Assembly: GCF_902459705.1 (NCBI RefSeq)
Contig: NZ_CABPRU010000002.1
Span: forward strand, 667,864-731,863
Reading direction: 5' to 3'
DNA: 64,000 nucleotides
Source: Pandoraea terrigena
GTDB taxonomy: Bacteria; Pseudomonadota; Gammaproteobacteria; Burkholderiales; Burkholderiaceae
Of this stretch, positions 1 to 10,663 are shown in pieces (the first letter of the stretch is position 1; the number at the start of each line of letters is the position of its first letter). The position numbers and the translations under genes are program-made. The notes below the pieces were generated by a model that ran no database searches, was not told the origin of the DNA, and saw nothing but the letters and a program-made list of their open reading frames with translations.

Positions 1-639
1 GCCAACGCGATGATCACCACCGATCTGGACAACAACCAGATCACCGCCTTCCACCCGGGTGCGATGATGTACTCGGCGCGCAACCGCGTGGCCGATGTCA
101 GCGGCGCAACACTCGGCATCGTCGCGCCGGACGCCCCCGACGCCATGCTCACGCACGCCGAAGGCTTCGCCGCCGCCGGCGTGCCGTTCGTGTTCGATCC
201 GGGTCAGGGCCTGCCGCTGCTCTCGCCTGAGACGCTGCGTCGCATGGTGGAACTCGCAACGTACCTGGCGGTCAACGACTACGAAGCCAAGCTCCTCTGC
301 ACGAAGACCGGCTGGTCGACGGACGACCTCCAGTCACGTGTCGAGGCACTTGTCGTCACGCGCGGAGAGCACGGGGCCCTGATCTTCGCCGGCGGCAAGC
401 AGCATGACATTCCTGCCGTGACGGCCAAACGCATCGTCGACCCCACCGGGTGCGGCGACGCCTTCCGTGGCGGGTTGCTGTACGGTATCGAAAAGGGCCT
501 CGACTGGCCGACCACCGGCCGCCTGGCCAGCCTGATGGGTTCGCTCAAGATTGCCGAGCAGGGCCCGCAGACTTTCGCGCCGACGCGCGCCGAGATCGAC
601 GCGCACTTTGAAGCCGCGTTTGGCTACCGCTTCGCATGA
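1..639 (+). CDS. PfkB-family carbohydrate/nucleoside kinase, 3' part only
   Basis: The frame is open from the first base, so the 5' end lies outside the window and about 212 residues remain. The C-terminal half of the ribokinase (PfkB) fold is visible: a TRGEHGA segment, then DPTGCGDAF, the family signature that holds the anion hole and the catalytic Asp (GCGD). Enzymes of this family phosphorylate sugars or nucleosides with ATP in the cytoplasm. Beta-proteobacterial relatives are often annotated adenosine kinase, but the substrate-binding N-terminus is missing, so I leave the substrate open. A lipoprotein gene follows 19 bp after the stop on the same strand and may be co-transcribed. Confidence 0.88.
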   Translation, partial: ANAMITTDLDNNQITAFHPGAMMYSARNRVADVSGATLGIVAPDAPDAMLTHAEGFAAAGVPFVFDPGQGLPLLSPETLRRMVELATYLAVNDYEAKLLCTKTGWSTDDLQSRVEALVVTRGEHGALIFAGGKQHDIPAVTAKRIVDPTGCGDAFRGGLLYGIEKGLDWPTTGRLASLMGSLKIAEQGPQTFAPTRAEIDAHFEAAFGYRFA

Positions 640-658
640 CTCGATGAAAGGCATAACA

Positions 659-1138
659 ATGGCACGACTGACCACACCGCTCCTCCTTCTCACCGCCGCA
701 GCCTCGCTCTCGCTGTCCGCCTGCACGGCGTTCGGCCCGAGCAATTCCGCGAGCGTCTACAGCAGCCGCCAGGCGCAGCGCGAGCAAGTCGTGCGCATGG
801 GGACGGTCGAATCGGTGCGCCCGGTCACGATCGATAGCAGCAATGGCGATCCGGGGATTCTCGGCGTGGTGGGCGGTGGCGCGCTGGGCGCCGTCGGAGG
901 CAGCGCCATTGGTGGCGGTCGCGGGTCGATTGCGACGGGCATCATCGGCGGTCTGTTGGGTGCCGTTGCTGGCCAGGCCGTCGAGAACCGCATGAGCAAG
1001 AAGGCGGGCCTGGAGATCACGGTGCGACTCGACAACGGCGAGTTGCGCGCGATCACGCAGGATGCCGACGAGGCATTCCAGCCGGGGCAGCGCGTGCGCC
1101 TGCTCTCGAGCGGCGGCGTCACGCGTGTGACGCACTGA
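659..1138 (+). CDS. Glycine-zipper (SlyB-like) outer-membrane lipoprotein
   Basis: A 159-residue protein with an N-terminal signal peptide ending in the lipobox LSAC, so it should be lipidated at Cys21 or so and anchored in the outer membrane. The middle (about residues 62-105) is a Gly/Ala-rich glycine-zipper 2TM segment (VVGGGALGAVGG, IIGGLLGAVAGQ), followed by a short beta-rich C-terminus (EITVRLDNGELRAI). This is the layout of SlyB/PcpY-type lipoproteins, which are linked to envelope integrity. The ATG at 659 was chosen because it starts the signal peptide directly; an upstream in-frame start would add non-signal sequence. Confidence 0.9.
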   Translation: MARLTTPLLLLTAAASLSLSACTAFGPSNSASVYSSRQAQREQVVRMGTVESVRPVTIDSSNGDPGILGVVGGGALGAVGGSAIGGGRGSIATGIIGGLLGAVAGQAVENRMSKKAGLEITVRLDNGELRAITQDADEAFQPGQRVRLLSSGGVTRVTH

Positions 1139-1150
1139 GCCCGCATGAAA

Positions 1151-1186
1151 AAACCCGCTGCGACGATGACTCATCACAGCGGGTTT
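1151..1186 (-). terminator. Rho-independent terminator of the histone-like gene
   Basis: The inverted repeat AAACCCGCTG (1151-1160) / CAGCGGGTTT (1177-1186) is followed, reading the minus strand, by a run of six T. It therefore fits termination of the minus-strand histone-like gene that ends at 1253. It may also slow plus-strand transcripts from the lipoprotein gene. Confidence 0.75.
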
Positions 1187-1188
1187 CG

Positions 1189-1210
1189 GATCGAGTAGGC
1201 CTACTCGATC
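1189..1210. repeat. 22-bp perfect palindrome
   Basis: The half-site GATCGAGTAGG is followed directly by its exact reverse complement, with no spacer. It sits between the convergent lipoprotein and histone-like genes, just beside the terminator. It could be a protein-binding site or extra hairpin in the 3' untranslated region; the function is unknown. Confidence 0.7.
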
Positions 1211-1252
1211 AAAAGGCACTGACGTGCCCTGGTTCCTGCTTCGGCAATCGAA

Positions 1253-1819
1253 TTACGGACGGCTGCCGGTCGGGAACGGCCATGCCGCTGCCGGGTTCAG
1301 CGCCGTCTTCGGTGCCGCTGCCGGTGCTGCTGCCGGAGCAGCGGCAGGCTTGGCGGCAACCTTCTTGGCAGCCGGCTTCTTCGCCGCCGCCGCAGGCTTC
1401 TTGGCCGCCGGCTTCTTCGCAGCGACCTTCTTCACTGCGGCCTTCTTCGCTGCCGGCTTCTTCGCGGCAACCTTCTTCACCGCTGCCTTCTTGGCGACCG
1501 GCTTCTTGGCAGCGACCTTCTTCACCGCTGCCTTCTTGGCGACCGGCTTCTTGGCGGCAACCTTCTTCACCGCTGCCTTCTTGGCGACCGGCTTCTTGGC
1601 GGCAACCTTCTTCACTGCGACCTTCTTGGCTGCCGGCTTCTTGGCGGCGACCTTCTTCGCTGCCGGCTTCTTCGCAGCCACAGCCTTCTTCGCTACCGGC
1701 TTCTTGGCAGCCACAGCCTTCTTCGCTACCGGCTTCTTGGCGGCGGCAGCCTTCTTCGCTACCGGCTTCTTGGCAACAGCCTTCTTGGCTGCGGGTTTTT
1801 TCTTAGCAGTAGTAGCCAT
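1253..1819 (-). CDS. Histone H1-like Lys/Ala-rich DNA-binding protein
   Basis: A 188-residue protein built almost wholly of [17 protein letters not shown]-type repeats, like the C-terminal tail of eukaryotic H1 and the Bordetella/Burkholderia H1-like proteins. Such very basic, disordered proteins bind and compact DNA without strict sequence preference. A short non-basic tail ends in PFPTGSRP, which I recall as typical of Burkholderia homologues. Three near-identical 45-bp DNA units (1473-1607) encode part of the repeat, so length may vary between strains. The ATG at 1819 is preferred over the GTG just before it because AAGGAG lies 7 nt upstream of it. The terminator at 1151-1186 follows the gene. 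Confidence 0.9.
   Translation of the reverse strand: MATTAKKKPAAKKAVAKKPVAKKAAAAKKPVAKKAVAAKKPVAKKAVAAKKPAAKKVAAKKPAAKKVAVKKVAAKKPVAKKAAVKKVAAKKPVAKKAAVKKVAAKKPVAKKAAVKKVAAKKPAAKKAAVKKVAAKKPAAKKPAAAAKKPAAKKVAAKPAAAPAAAPAAAPKTALNPAAAWPFPTGSRP
1473..1607. repeat. 45-bp tandem repeat, three copies, inside the histone-like gene
   Basis: Units at 1473-1517, 1518-1562 and 1563-1607 are nearly identical and each encodes 15 residues. Since the unit is a multiple of three, gain or loss by slippage would change protein length without a frameshift. More degenerate versions flank this core. Confidence 0.8.
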
Positions 1820-2000
1820 CACTTTGCTCCTTAACGTGAGAGATCACTCAAACAAAACCACCTGAGAAGGAAACCCGACCACCGTGCGGCGAACCGCCGG
1901 CGAGCGGGCTATTCATCGGCGTACGCATCGGACTTCGACGGCTTACGCTAATGAATTCGGCGCTGCGCACGTGACGCTGACCGTAAGTGGTCACGCGCGC

Positions 2001-2034
2001 AAAAAAATTGCCGGCGACATTGCCGCCAGCAATT
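2001..2034 (-). terminator. Rho-independent terminator upstream of the histone-like gene
   Basis: On the minus strand an 11-bp stem (AATTGCTGGCG with CGCCGGCAATT, one mismatch) and 7-nt loop run straight into seven T. It lies about 180 bp upstream of the histone-like start codon and about 500 bp beyond the nrdB stop, so it does not obviously belong to either gene. Confidence 0.7.
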
Positions 2035-2035
2035 C

Positions 2036-2236
2036 GATTGTCTTGAGAAGGGGGATTCGCCAGATTCTTCGGGGGGTAGCTTGCCTGTCCCGTCATCGGG
2101 AGGGAGGAGATTGCGATAGCGGATAAGCGATACTGCTTGCTATGCACCAAGGTTTTTACGCTCCGTAACTACCAGCTCTCTGTCGCGGGAGGAAAGCGAT
2201 GTGCTTTCGTGTGTTCATCGAGACTGCAATTTATTT
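2036..2236 (-). ncRNA. Candidate small RNA or attenuated leader (tentative)
   Basis: Predicted transcript from the TTAACA/TATGAT promoter (start near 2236) to the terminator at 2001-2034. No good open reading frame with a ribosome-binding site is seen in it and I recognise no known RNA family. If the terminator is read through, the transcript would continue into the histone-like gene as a roughly 415-nt leader. This is inference from the promoter and terminator only. Confidence 0.35.
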
Positions 2237-2242
2237 GAGCGA

Positions 2243-2271
2243 ATCATAATTCTTTTGTGATGCGATGTTAA
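2243..2271 (-). promoter_or_regulatory. Sigma-70-type promoter, minus strand
   Basis: On the minus strand TTAACA (2271-2266) and TATGAT (2248-2243) are separated by exactly 17 bp; each matches the consensus at five of six bases. It reads toward the terminator at 2001-2034 and the histone-like gene. Confidence 0.55.
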
Positions 2272-2387
2272 TACTTTGCGCATAAAAAATCGCACAACGT
2301 TCGCAACGAAGAAGTCAATCTGTTGTATTTGATGCACATGGCATTCGCATATCGAGGCACGCGAAGCGAGCGTGACGACGTGCGAGT

Positions 2388-2470
2388 GAGGATGATGTGC
2401 GTGACCTGCGCCTTCTCTTTTGCTTCTCTTGCTGGCGCTCACACGTGCCACGCACGCTCACATCATCCTC
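2388..2470. repeat. Long inverted repeat downstream of nrdB
   Basis: GAGGATGATGTG (2388-2399) is matched perfectly by CACATCATCCTC (2459-2470), and the stem extends by CGTG/CACG after a 2-nt bulge, leaving a loop of about 50 nt. It starts some 55 bp beyond the nrdB stop codon. There is no T-run, so it is not a standard terminator; it may be a 3'-end structure that protects or processes nrdB mRNA. Confidence 0.5.
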
Positions 2471-2525
2471 TCGAAACCCGCATGGATACTGGCTTTGCAG
2501 CCAGCATCAAAATTTCACTTCGTGC

Positions 2526-3668
2526 TTAGTCCCAGCTCAGCGCGCCACCGGTCTGGTACTCGATCACTCGCGTCTCGAAGAAGTTGCGCTCCTTCTTCAG
2601 ATCGATCATCTCGCTCATCCACGGGAACGGATTCTCTTCGTTCGGATAGAGCGCCTCGAGACCAATTTGGGAACAGCGACGGTTCGCGATGAAGCGCAGA
2701 TAGCTCTTGAACATGCCCGCGTTCAGACCCAGCACGCCGCGCGGCATCGTGTCTTCAGCGTAGCGATACTCCAGCTCGACCGCCTTCTTGAACAGCTCGC
2801 GAATCTCTTCACGGAACTCCGGCGTCCACAGGTTCGGGTTTTCCAGCTTCACCTGGTTGATCAGGTCGATGCCGAAGTTGCAGTGCATCGACTCGTCGCG
2901 CAGGATGTACTGATATTGCTCTGCAGCACCGGTCATCTTGTTCTGCCGACCCAGCGCGAGGATCTGCGTGAAGCCAACGTAGAAGAACAACCCTTCCATG
3001 ATGCAAGCGAACACGATGAGCGAGCGCAGCAGCTTCTGATCGGCTTCCTGCGTGCCGGTCTGGAACGACGGATCCGCCACCACTTCGATGAACGGGAGCA
3101 GGAATTCGTCCTTGTCGCGAATCGACGGCACTTCGTGATACGCGTTGAAGATCTCGCCTTCGTCCAGCCCAAGGCTCTCGACGATGTACTGATAGGCGTG
3201 CGTATGGATCGCCTCTTCGAAGGCCTGGCGCAGCAGGAACTGGCGGCACTCCGGTGCGGTGATGTGGCGATAGGTGCCCAGCACGATGTTGTTCGCCGCG
3301 AGCGAGTCGGCCGTCACGAAAAAGCCGAGATTGCGCTTGATGATGCGGCGCTCGTCTTCGGTCAGGCCGTTCGGATCTTTCCACAGGGCGATGTCGCGCG
3401 ACATGTTGATTTCCTGCGGCATCCAGTGATTCGCGCAACCGGCCAGATACTTCTCCCAGGCCCACTTGTACTTGAAGGGCACCAGTTGGTTCACATCCGT
3501 CGTGCCGTTGATCACGCGCTTGTCGGAGGCGCTCACGCGACGCGTCGATTGCGAGGCGATCACGCTCGGGGTTTCCCCTTGCGCGGCAATCAGGTTCGAC
3601 GCCGCGGCCGGGGCAGCGGTGGGGGCAGCCGATTTGGCCGTGGTGGTGTCTTCTTCCCAGTTCAGCAT
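2526..3668 (-). CDS. nrdB: Class Ia ribonucleotide reductase, beta (radical) subunit
   Basis: A 380-residue R2 protein that holds the di-iron centre and tyrosyl radical used by NrdA to reduce ribonucleoside diphosphates. Ligand and radical residues are visible: Asp121, Glu152 and His155 (EAIH), radical Tyr159 four residues later, Glu225 (MEGLFFY), and Glu259/His262 (DESMH). Compared with E. coli NrdB there is an Ala/Thr-rich N-terminal extension of about 40 residues, which I believe is common in Burkholderiaceae. nrdA is not adjacent: a plus-strand aldose epimerase lies between. The divergent upstream region carries two NrdR boxes, so repression by NrdR when dNTPs are plentiful is likely. Confidence 0.97.
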   Translation of the reverse strand: MLNWEEDTTTAKSAAPTAAPAAASNLIAAQGETPSVIASQSTRRVSASDKRVINGTTDVNQLVPFKYKWAWEKYLAGCANHWMPQEINMSRDIALWKDPNGLTEDERRIIKRNLGFFVTADSLAANNIVLGTYRHITAPECRQFLLRQAFEEAIHTHAYQYIVESLGLDEGEIFNAYHEVPSIRDKDEFLLPFIEVVADPSFQTGTQEADQKLLRSLIVFACIMEGLFFYVGFTQILALGRQNKMTGAAEQYQYILRDESMHCNFGIDLINQVKLENPNLWTPEFREEIRELFKKAVELEYRYAEDTMPRGVLGLNAGMFKSYLRFIANRRCSQIGLEALYPNEENPFPWMSEMIDLKKERNFFETRVIEYQTGGALSWD

Positions 3669-4213
3669 AGGGTCTCAGTCCGTTCAGGTTGATGCGATGC
3701 ACGCACGCGCGCACATCGCCGAAGTGACAGATCAGCCGCTCGCGAGCGAAGGCTGACAAAAAATTTGCGATCCGGCGACCGGCAAGCGATCACCGGAAGC
3801 GCGAAGTCCACCGGGAGCATTGCCGTATTTCGGGGGTGATGCAGAGGCGCAATGGCGCAGTTTTGAACAACAACGCCGACGCGAGAGCCGCAACAACATC
3901 ATGACCTCCCGACGTCGAATTGAACGTCTCCAATTTAGCACAATTACGTCACTCGTTCCAGCACATGACACTAGATCTAGTGTCGCAGTGCACGATAACC
4001 ACTATACCTAGTGTTTACCGGCATTCCCGGGTGCCAGACGGCCCGCCTTGCGGGACCGGCATCTTGCCATGAAACGGCACCGTACGACAGCGATGATGGT
4101 GCGTCCACGGGTGGCGCGGCGTCACATTGGCGTATCCTGTCGCGACGGCGGACCGGAACGATAGATTTCGGCGTGCGCCACCTCAAAAGACGTCGATGAA
4201 GGAGATACCGACG
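3669..4213. other. 545-bp divergent intergenic region, nrdB / aldose 1-epimerase
   Basis: No gene is supported. The notable content is the pair of NrdR boxes at 3968-4014, about 300 bp upstream of nrdB and 200 bp upstream of the epimerase gene. I cannot assign a confident promoter to either direction. Confidence 0.6.
3968..4014. promoter_or_regulatory. Tandem NrdR boxes upstream of nrdB
   Basis: Box 1 at 3968-3983 is ACACTAGATCTAGTGT, a perfect palindrome that extends one base each side. Box 2 at 3999-4014 is CCACTATACCTAGTGT. They match the NrdR consensus (ACACwATATATwGTGT-like) and lie 31 bp apart start to start, about three helical turns, as is typical for NrdR operators. The nrdA upstream region has the same arrangement. 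Confidence 0.85.
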
Positions 4214-5176
4214 ATGACATTCGCAGGCGCCGACGACACACAGGCGACAGCAGGCTCGCCTGGCCCGACACCACGCACCCTCACCCCCGGCAAGCCGATC
4301 CGCCTGTCGGCGGGCTCGCTCGTGGCCGAGGTTCAATCGAGCTGCGGCGGACGGCTCTCACGACTCGCTCACCGCGACGCGCGCGGCGATGTCTTCGACT
4401 ACCTCGTCCCGCTCGGCAGCGATCCGTTCGCGTCGGACGAGTGGCCGAAGGCCGGGGCCTTTCCGATGCTGCCGTATACCAATATGTTGCGCGACGACAC
4501 GCTGCACTGGCGGGACCGCACGATCATCGTTCGCGAGACACCGGCAGCATCGAGTTCTCTGCATGGCTGGGGGCTGCGTCGCGTGTGGGACGTCGTCGAC
4601 GAAAGCCCGCACTGCTGCGTGCTGCAACTGGACAGTCCCGCACAACCCGAATGGCCCTGGCACTATCAGGCGTACCTCTCGGTCACGCTCGACGAGCAGG
4701 GCGTCGACATGCAACTGTCGATCACCAACCTCTCGACGCCGGACATGCCTGCCGGACTCGGCCTGCATCCTTACTTCCACTGGCCTGCCGGCGCGCGGCT
4801 GACGTTCGCGTCGGGAGCGATCTGGCGTTCGCCTTCCGAGGATAGTCGTTGGCCGAGTGAGCAACGCGTACCGGTCGCCGAGATCGAAGTGGTGTCTGTC
4901 GGCGGCGGACTCGATACCGAAGGGCGTTCCACCTGGTTCGCCGAAGTGCCGGTCGAGTCGGAGCGATTCGACGCACGCATCGACTACGCCGGAGGACTGC
5001 ACTCGGCCACGGTACGCAGCAGCGACGCCACCTGGCTCGTGATCCACTCCCCTGCCGGGCGTCCCTACCTCTGCCTGGAACCGTCGACGCATCGGGTCGG
5101 CGAGTTCGACGACGATCACGCCGTAGTGTCGCACGGACAAACGCTCGAACTGTCGATGCGCATCGATCTGACCTGA
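4214..5176 (+). CDS. Aldose 1-epimerase family protein
   Basis: A 320-residue galactose-mutarotase-fold protein. Expected landmarks are present: HGWGLRR and GLHPYFHW, each with a catalytic-type His, and EPSTH near the C-terminus. The family interconverts alpha and beta anomers of sugars or sugar phosphates; whether this one is GalM-like or acts on another hexose cannot be told. The ATG at 4214 has AAGGAG 9 nt upstream; an in-frame ATG at 4196 lies before that site and is less likely. The gene is inserted on the opposite strand between nrdB and nrdA and shares its upstream region with nrdB, so the NrdR boxes might also affect it. Confidence 0.88.
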   Translation: MTFAGADDTQATAGSPGPTPRTLTPGKPIRLSAGSLVAEVQSSCGGRLSRLAHRDARGDVFDYLVPLGSDPFASDEWPKAGAFPMLPYTNMLRDDTLHWRDRTIIVRETPAASSSLHGWGLRRVWDVVDESPHCCVLQLDSPAQPEWPWHYQAYLSVTLDEQGVDMQLSITNLSTPDMPAGLGLHPYFHWPAGARLTFASGAIWRSPSEDSRWPSEQRVPVAEIEVVSVGGGLDTEGRSTWFAEVPVESERFDARIDYAGGLHSATVRSSDATWLVIHSPAGRPYLCLEPSTHRVGEFDDDHAVVSHGQTLELSMRIDLT

Positions 5177-5223
5177 GCGCTCGGCGGCGGCAACGTCGGC
5201 CGTCATCTCGACGCCAGAAACGC

Positions 5224-5265
5224 TTGGGGCCAGTGCCAAGGTGCAAACCTCGGGACTGGCCCCAA
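5224..5265. terminator. Hairpin between convergent epimerase gene and nrdA
   Basis: An 11-bp perfect stem, TTGGGGCCAGT (5224-5234) with ACTGGCCCCAA (5255-5265), encloses a 20-nt loop that contains a smaller AGGT/ACCT stem. It lies between the stop codons of two convergent genes, so a bidirectional transcription end is likely, although no T-run is present. Confidence 0.5.
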
Positions 5266-5284
5266 TCTCATCGCAAGCTTTGGC

Positions 5285-8236
<2,952 letters not shown>

Positions 8237-8610
8237 GTAAAAACTCCCGTTCCAATGAGATGGTGCTGTTAGCGCGTTCTTACCAGGGTTACGGCCGGCA
8301 AAAATGCGCCCTGGGGCGCCGATGGAGCGAAGTGCTGGACACCGCACGACCGACGGACGGCCAAGGGTTCAGGTGTCCGCTGCACGGCTTTGCTGCAGTG
8401 CCGCCCCGCAAATACGCCGCAGGAAAAGCACGGTATTGATGGCGATTGCATTCTGTGCCGAACTCAACATCAACCACTAGATGTAGTGGTCGGCACTGGA
8501 ATTGACACTAAGTATAGTGGAGATGACGCACTCCGCAAACCCAAAAATTTCTCTCGCCCGGAAGGCCCGTGGCATCGTCGTGTCAAGCAAAACCTGCCCC
8601 CGGATGGGGA
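8237..8610. other. 374-bp nrdA upstream region
   Basis: Lies between nrdA and the 3' end of ampD, both on the minus strand. It contains the NrdR box pair (8474-8520). No separate gene is supported. The separation from ampD suggests nrdA has its own promoter here. Confidence 0.6.
8474..8520. promoter_or_regulatory. Tandem NrdR boxes upstream of nrdA
   Basis: Box 1 at 8474-8489 is CCACTAGATGTAGTGG, palindromic except at the centre. Box 2 at 8505-8520 is ACACTAAGTATAGTGG. The start-to-start distance is 31 bp, identical to the pair in front of nrdB, so the two separated RNR genes appear to be under parallel NrdR control. Confidence 0.85.
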
Positions 8611-9210
8611 TTATTCGGCCGGCTGAAATGGCAGCGCCTCCGGGTTGAGCGCTGCCATCCGGCGCAATCGCTGCCACTCGAAGTACGGTCCCGGGTCCGT
8701 CTTCCGACCCGGGGCAATATCGGCATGTCCGGCCACGGTTTGAATCGGATAATGCTCACGCAACGCGCGCGTGAGCGCTGCCAGCGTGACGTACTGCGCT
8801 GCCGTAAACGGCACGTCGTCGGTACCCTCCAACTCCACGCCGATCGAAAAATCGTTGCAGCGCGTTCGCCCTTCGAACGACGACGCCCCGGCATGCCAGG
8901 CACGCGCGTCGCACGACACGAACTGCTGCAACGCACCATCGCGCCGCACCAGAAAGTGCGACGAGACCTGCACACCGCGGATCTCATCGAAGAACGGATG
9001 CGCGTCGTGGTCGAGCCGGTTCTGGAAGAACGCGGCGATCTCGTCGCCACCGAATTGACCGGGCGGCAACGAAATATTGTGCACGACGAGCAGGTCGGTC
9101 GGCATGCCCTCTGGACGCCGGTCGAAGTTGGGCGACGGCAACCGCTCGGCTTCGCGTATCCAGCCATCGGCGTCGAGCGTGAGCACCAGGCCGGGGTCCG
9201 GCGCGTTCAT
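8611..9210 (-). CDS. ampD: 1,6-anhydro-N-acetylmuramoyl-L-alanine amidase
   Basis: A 199-residue cytoplasmic amidase of the Amidase_2 fold that cuts the peptide from anhydro-muropeptides during cell-wall recycling; in many bacteria this keeps AmpR-controlled beta-lactamase low. Zinc-ligand candidates fall at His44 (VVHN), His162 (GHADIAPG) and Asp172, with Lys170 (KTDPG) and Glu126 (VELEG) in the positions of the catalytic residues. There is no signal peptide, as expected for AmpD rather than AmiD. GAGGTGAC precedes the ATG at a good distance. Confidence 0.94.
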   Translation of the reverse strand: MNAPDPGLVLTLDADGWIREAERLPSPNFDRRPEGMPTDLLVVHNISLPPGQFGGDEIAAFFQNRLDHDAHPFFDEIRGVQVSSHFLVRRDGALQQFVSCDARAWHAGASSFEGRTRCNDFSIGVELEGTDDVPFTAAQYVTLAALTRALREHYPIQTVAGHADIAPGRKTDPGPYFEWQRLRRMAALNPEALPFQPAE

Positions 9211-9688
9211 GCGTCACCTCGGCGCAGCAAGGCACGCGTCGTGACGCGGCCGCACGACCGGGGCGCAAGGCGAGGGTGCGCGGATGACTGGAGCATGACG
9301 GGCACAGCGGACTCCCGTAGAGCGAGGGGCGCCATTGTAGCCCACTTGGCGCAACACCGTCGGCGGCATGTCCGGCGTGGGCAACGGGTGAACCCGCCAC
9401 GCGTGGCCGGTAGCGCGCCAACCGTTGTCATCCCGTCAAGGGCGTCCAGGGAGTCAAGGGAACCGCCCAAAGAAGAAGCCTCCCGCCTTACCCGGCCGAG
9501 AGGCTTCTGTGGGCGTGACCACGCCCGGGGATGATGTCGCTCTCGTGCCGTACGGCACGTGCACCATCCCGCGCCGCTCACAGGTGCGGCGCTCCTGGCC
9601 GTCGCCGGCCGGTGAAACGCATTGCCTTCGCCAACCCTGTCATCGCTTTCGATACAGTGCCCTCGCTTAACGCCATGATCGCCATCGA
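9211..9688. other. 478-bp intergenic region upstream of ampD
   Basis: No supported gene; the short frames here lack family features and ribosome-binding sites. It contains a hairpin with arms AGAAGCCTC (9474-9482) and GAGGCTTCT (9500-9508), and next to it a GGGCGTG/CACGCCC inverted repeat (9511-9526). These may be the transcription end of the minus-strand gene that stops at 9689. Confidence 0.5.
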
Positions 9689-10207
9689 TCAAGGAAAGGC
9701 TGGAATGGCGGACTCCACCCCTTCCATGTGCGCTTCGGGGTGATGGGCCTTCAGCATCTCGCGAATCTCATCGACGCGACCGTCACGCACATCCACCATC
9801 AGCAGAATCATGCCGCGCTCAAGCGGCTCGCGAAACGCCTTGAGTCGCGAGTTCGGCACCGACACGCCGATCATGCTCGACACCCAGGCGCCAAAGAGCG
9901 CACCGAGCGGTGCCGTCACAATCATCAATTCCCACTGGGGCCGCGCGCCCACGATGGGGAAAAACGCGGCGACTGCACCGACTGCCAGACCACAGAACCC
10001 GCCGATCACGAGCCCGGCTTCGGCGCCGTGCACGATATCGGAACTCTGTAGCAGGTTAGCCTCGTGCAGTCCCTCCAGTTCCATTTCGTCACGTGCCATA
10101 AAGTGGATGTGACGCTCCTCGACCCGGGAGAGCAATAAATCGCTCATCGTGCGCTGGGCACTCGCCAGATCGGGAAGAAGAAAATACATCCGTCTGCGCA
10201 TTAGCAT
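9689..10207 (-). CDS. Small membrane protein with two transmembrane segments (DUF1269-like)
   Basis: A 172-residue protein with a soluble N-terminal part, two hydrophobic segments (about 68-92, GLVIGGFCGLAVGAVAAFF; about 97-118, LGALFGAWVSSMIG) and a C-terminal segment that looks like a small alpha/beta domain (MILLMVDVRDGRVDEIREML). The layout recalls DUF1269 and general-stress membrane proteins, but the function is not known. The ATG at 10207 is chosen because AGGAGG lies 7 nt upstream. It stands alone on the minus strand, with 171 bp to the next gene. Confidence 0.8.
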   Translation of the reverse strand: MLMRRRMYFLLPDLASAQRTMSDLLLSRVEERHIHFMARDEMELEGLHEANLLQSSDIVHGAEAGLVIGGFCGLAVGAVAAFFPIVGARPQWELMIVTAPLGALFGAWVSSMIGVSVPNSRLKAFREPLERGMILLMVDVRDGRVDEIREMLKAHHPEAHMEGVESAIPAFP

Positions 10208-10378
10208 GTTGCGCCCTCCTGTCGTCATGCCCCTCGATGATTATTCTGTTTGTGAGCGGGGCCGGTTACTGTGTTTTAGTGCATGCGGCAGGCATGCGCA
10301 AGCCGGCACGTGCAGGTGCCGTGATGGGAACCACGGGAGAATGTCGCATCGCTGCGCGGCGGGGCCGCCCAGCGGGAC

Positions 10379-10657
10379 TCAGGCGCGTCGTTCGCGCGCC
10401 AGGTAGGCGTCGCGGTGTTCACCGCTGCAAAAGTGCCTGCCGCCCGCGCCGGCGATGGCCTCGCTCTCGGGAAGATAGGTATCGCACTCGCTGCACCGCA
10501 CCATGCGCTCGGCCGGCGGCAGCGCCTGACGCGCCGTCGTGCGCGCGTCGTTCGCGCCCGGGGGCCGCATGCGCTCGCTATTGCGCTTGCGCTCGTTGCT
10601 TCGCATCCACCATGTGCCAACGATCAGCAGCACCAGTAACAACAGGATATTGCGCAT
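10379..10657 (-). CDS. PP0621-like small membrane-anchored zinc-ribbon protein
   Basis: A 92-residue protein with one N-terminal hydrophobic helix (MRNILLLLVLLIVGTWW), a basic linker, and a Cys-rich end: CSECDTYLP followed by HFCSGEH, which would suit one zinc site. This matches the PP0621 family of proteobacterial proteins found beside ccsA-like and ffh genes; the role is unknown. Its start is 6 bp from the stop of the upstream CcsA-like gene, so they are probably one operon. Confidence 0.8.
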   Translation of the reverse strand: MRNILLLLVLLIVGTWWMRSNERKRNSERMRPPGANDARTTARQALPPAERMVRCSECDTYLPESEAIAGAGGRHFCSGEHRDAYLARERRA

Positions 10658-10663
10658 CGCGCT

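Larger units (their letters stand above)
1820..2525. other. 706-bp intergenic region between nrdB and the histone-like gene
   Basis: No convincing coding sequence on either strand. It is more AT-rich than its surroundings around 2225-2310. It holds a minus-strand promoter (2243-2271), a minus-strand terminator (2001-2034) and a long inverted repeat (2388-2470), each listed separately. The segment between promoter and terminator could be a small RNA or an attenuated leader of the histone-like gene. Confidence 0.6.

Noticed and set aside
1473..1607. Tandem repeat considered as a CRISPR array
   Set aside because: There are no unique spacers; the repeats are contiguous and coding. No CRISPR-like array or cas gene exists in the window.
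1224..1865. A 213-codon Phe/Ala-rich plus-strand frame that resembles a membrane protein
   Set aside because: It is the exact complement of the Lys/Ala repeats of the histone-like gene (AAG read as CTT/TTC), which has its own Shine-Dalgarno and terminator.
9207..9692. A 161-codon minus-strand frame upstream of ampD
   Set aside because: No Shine-Dalgarno, Arg/Ser-rich, no motif, and it runs across hairpins that look like a transcription end.
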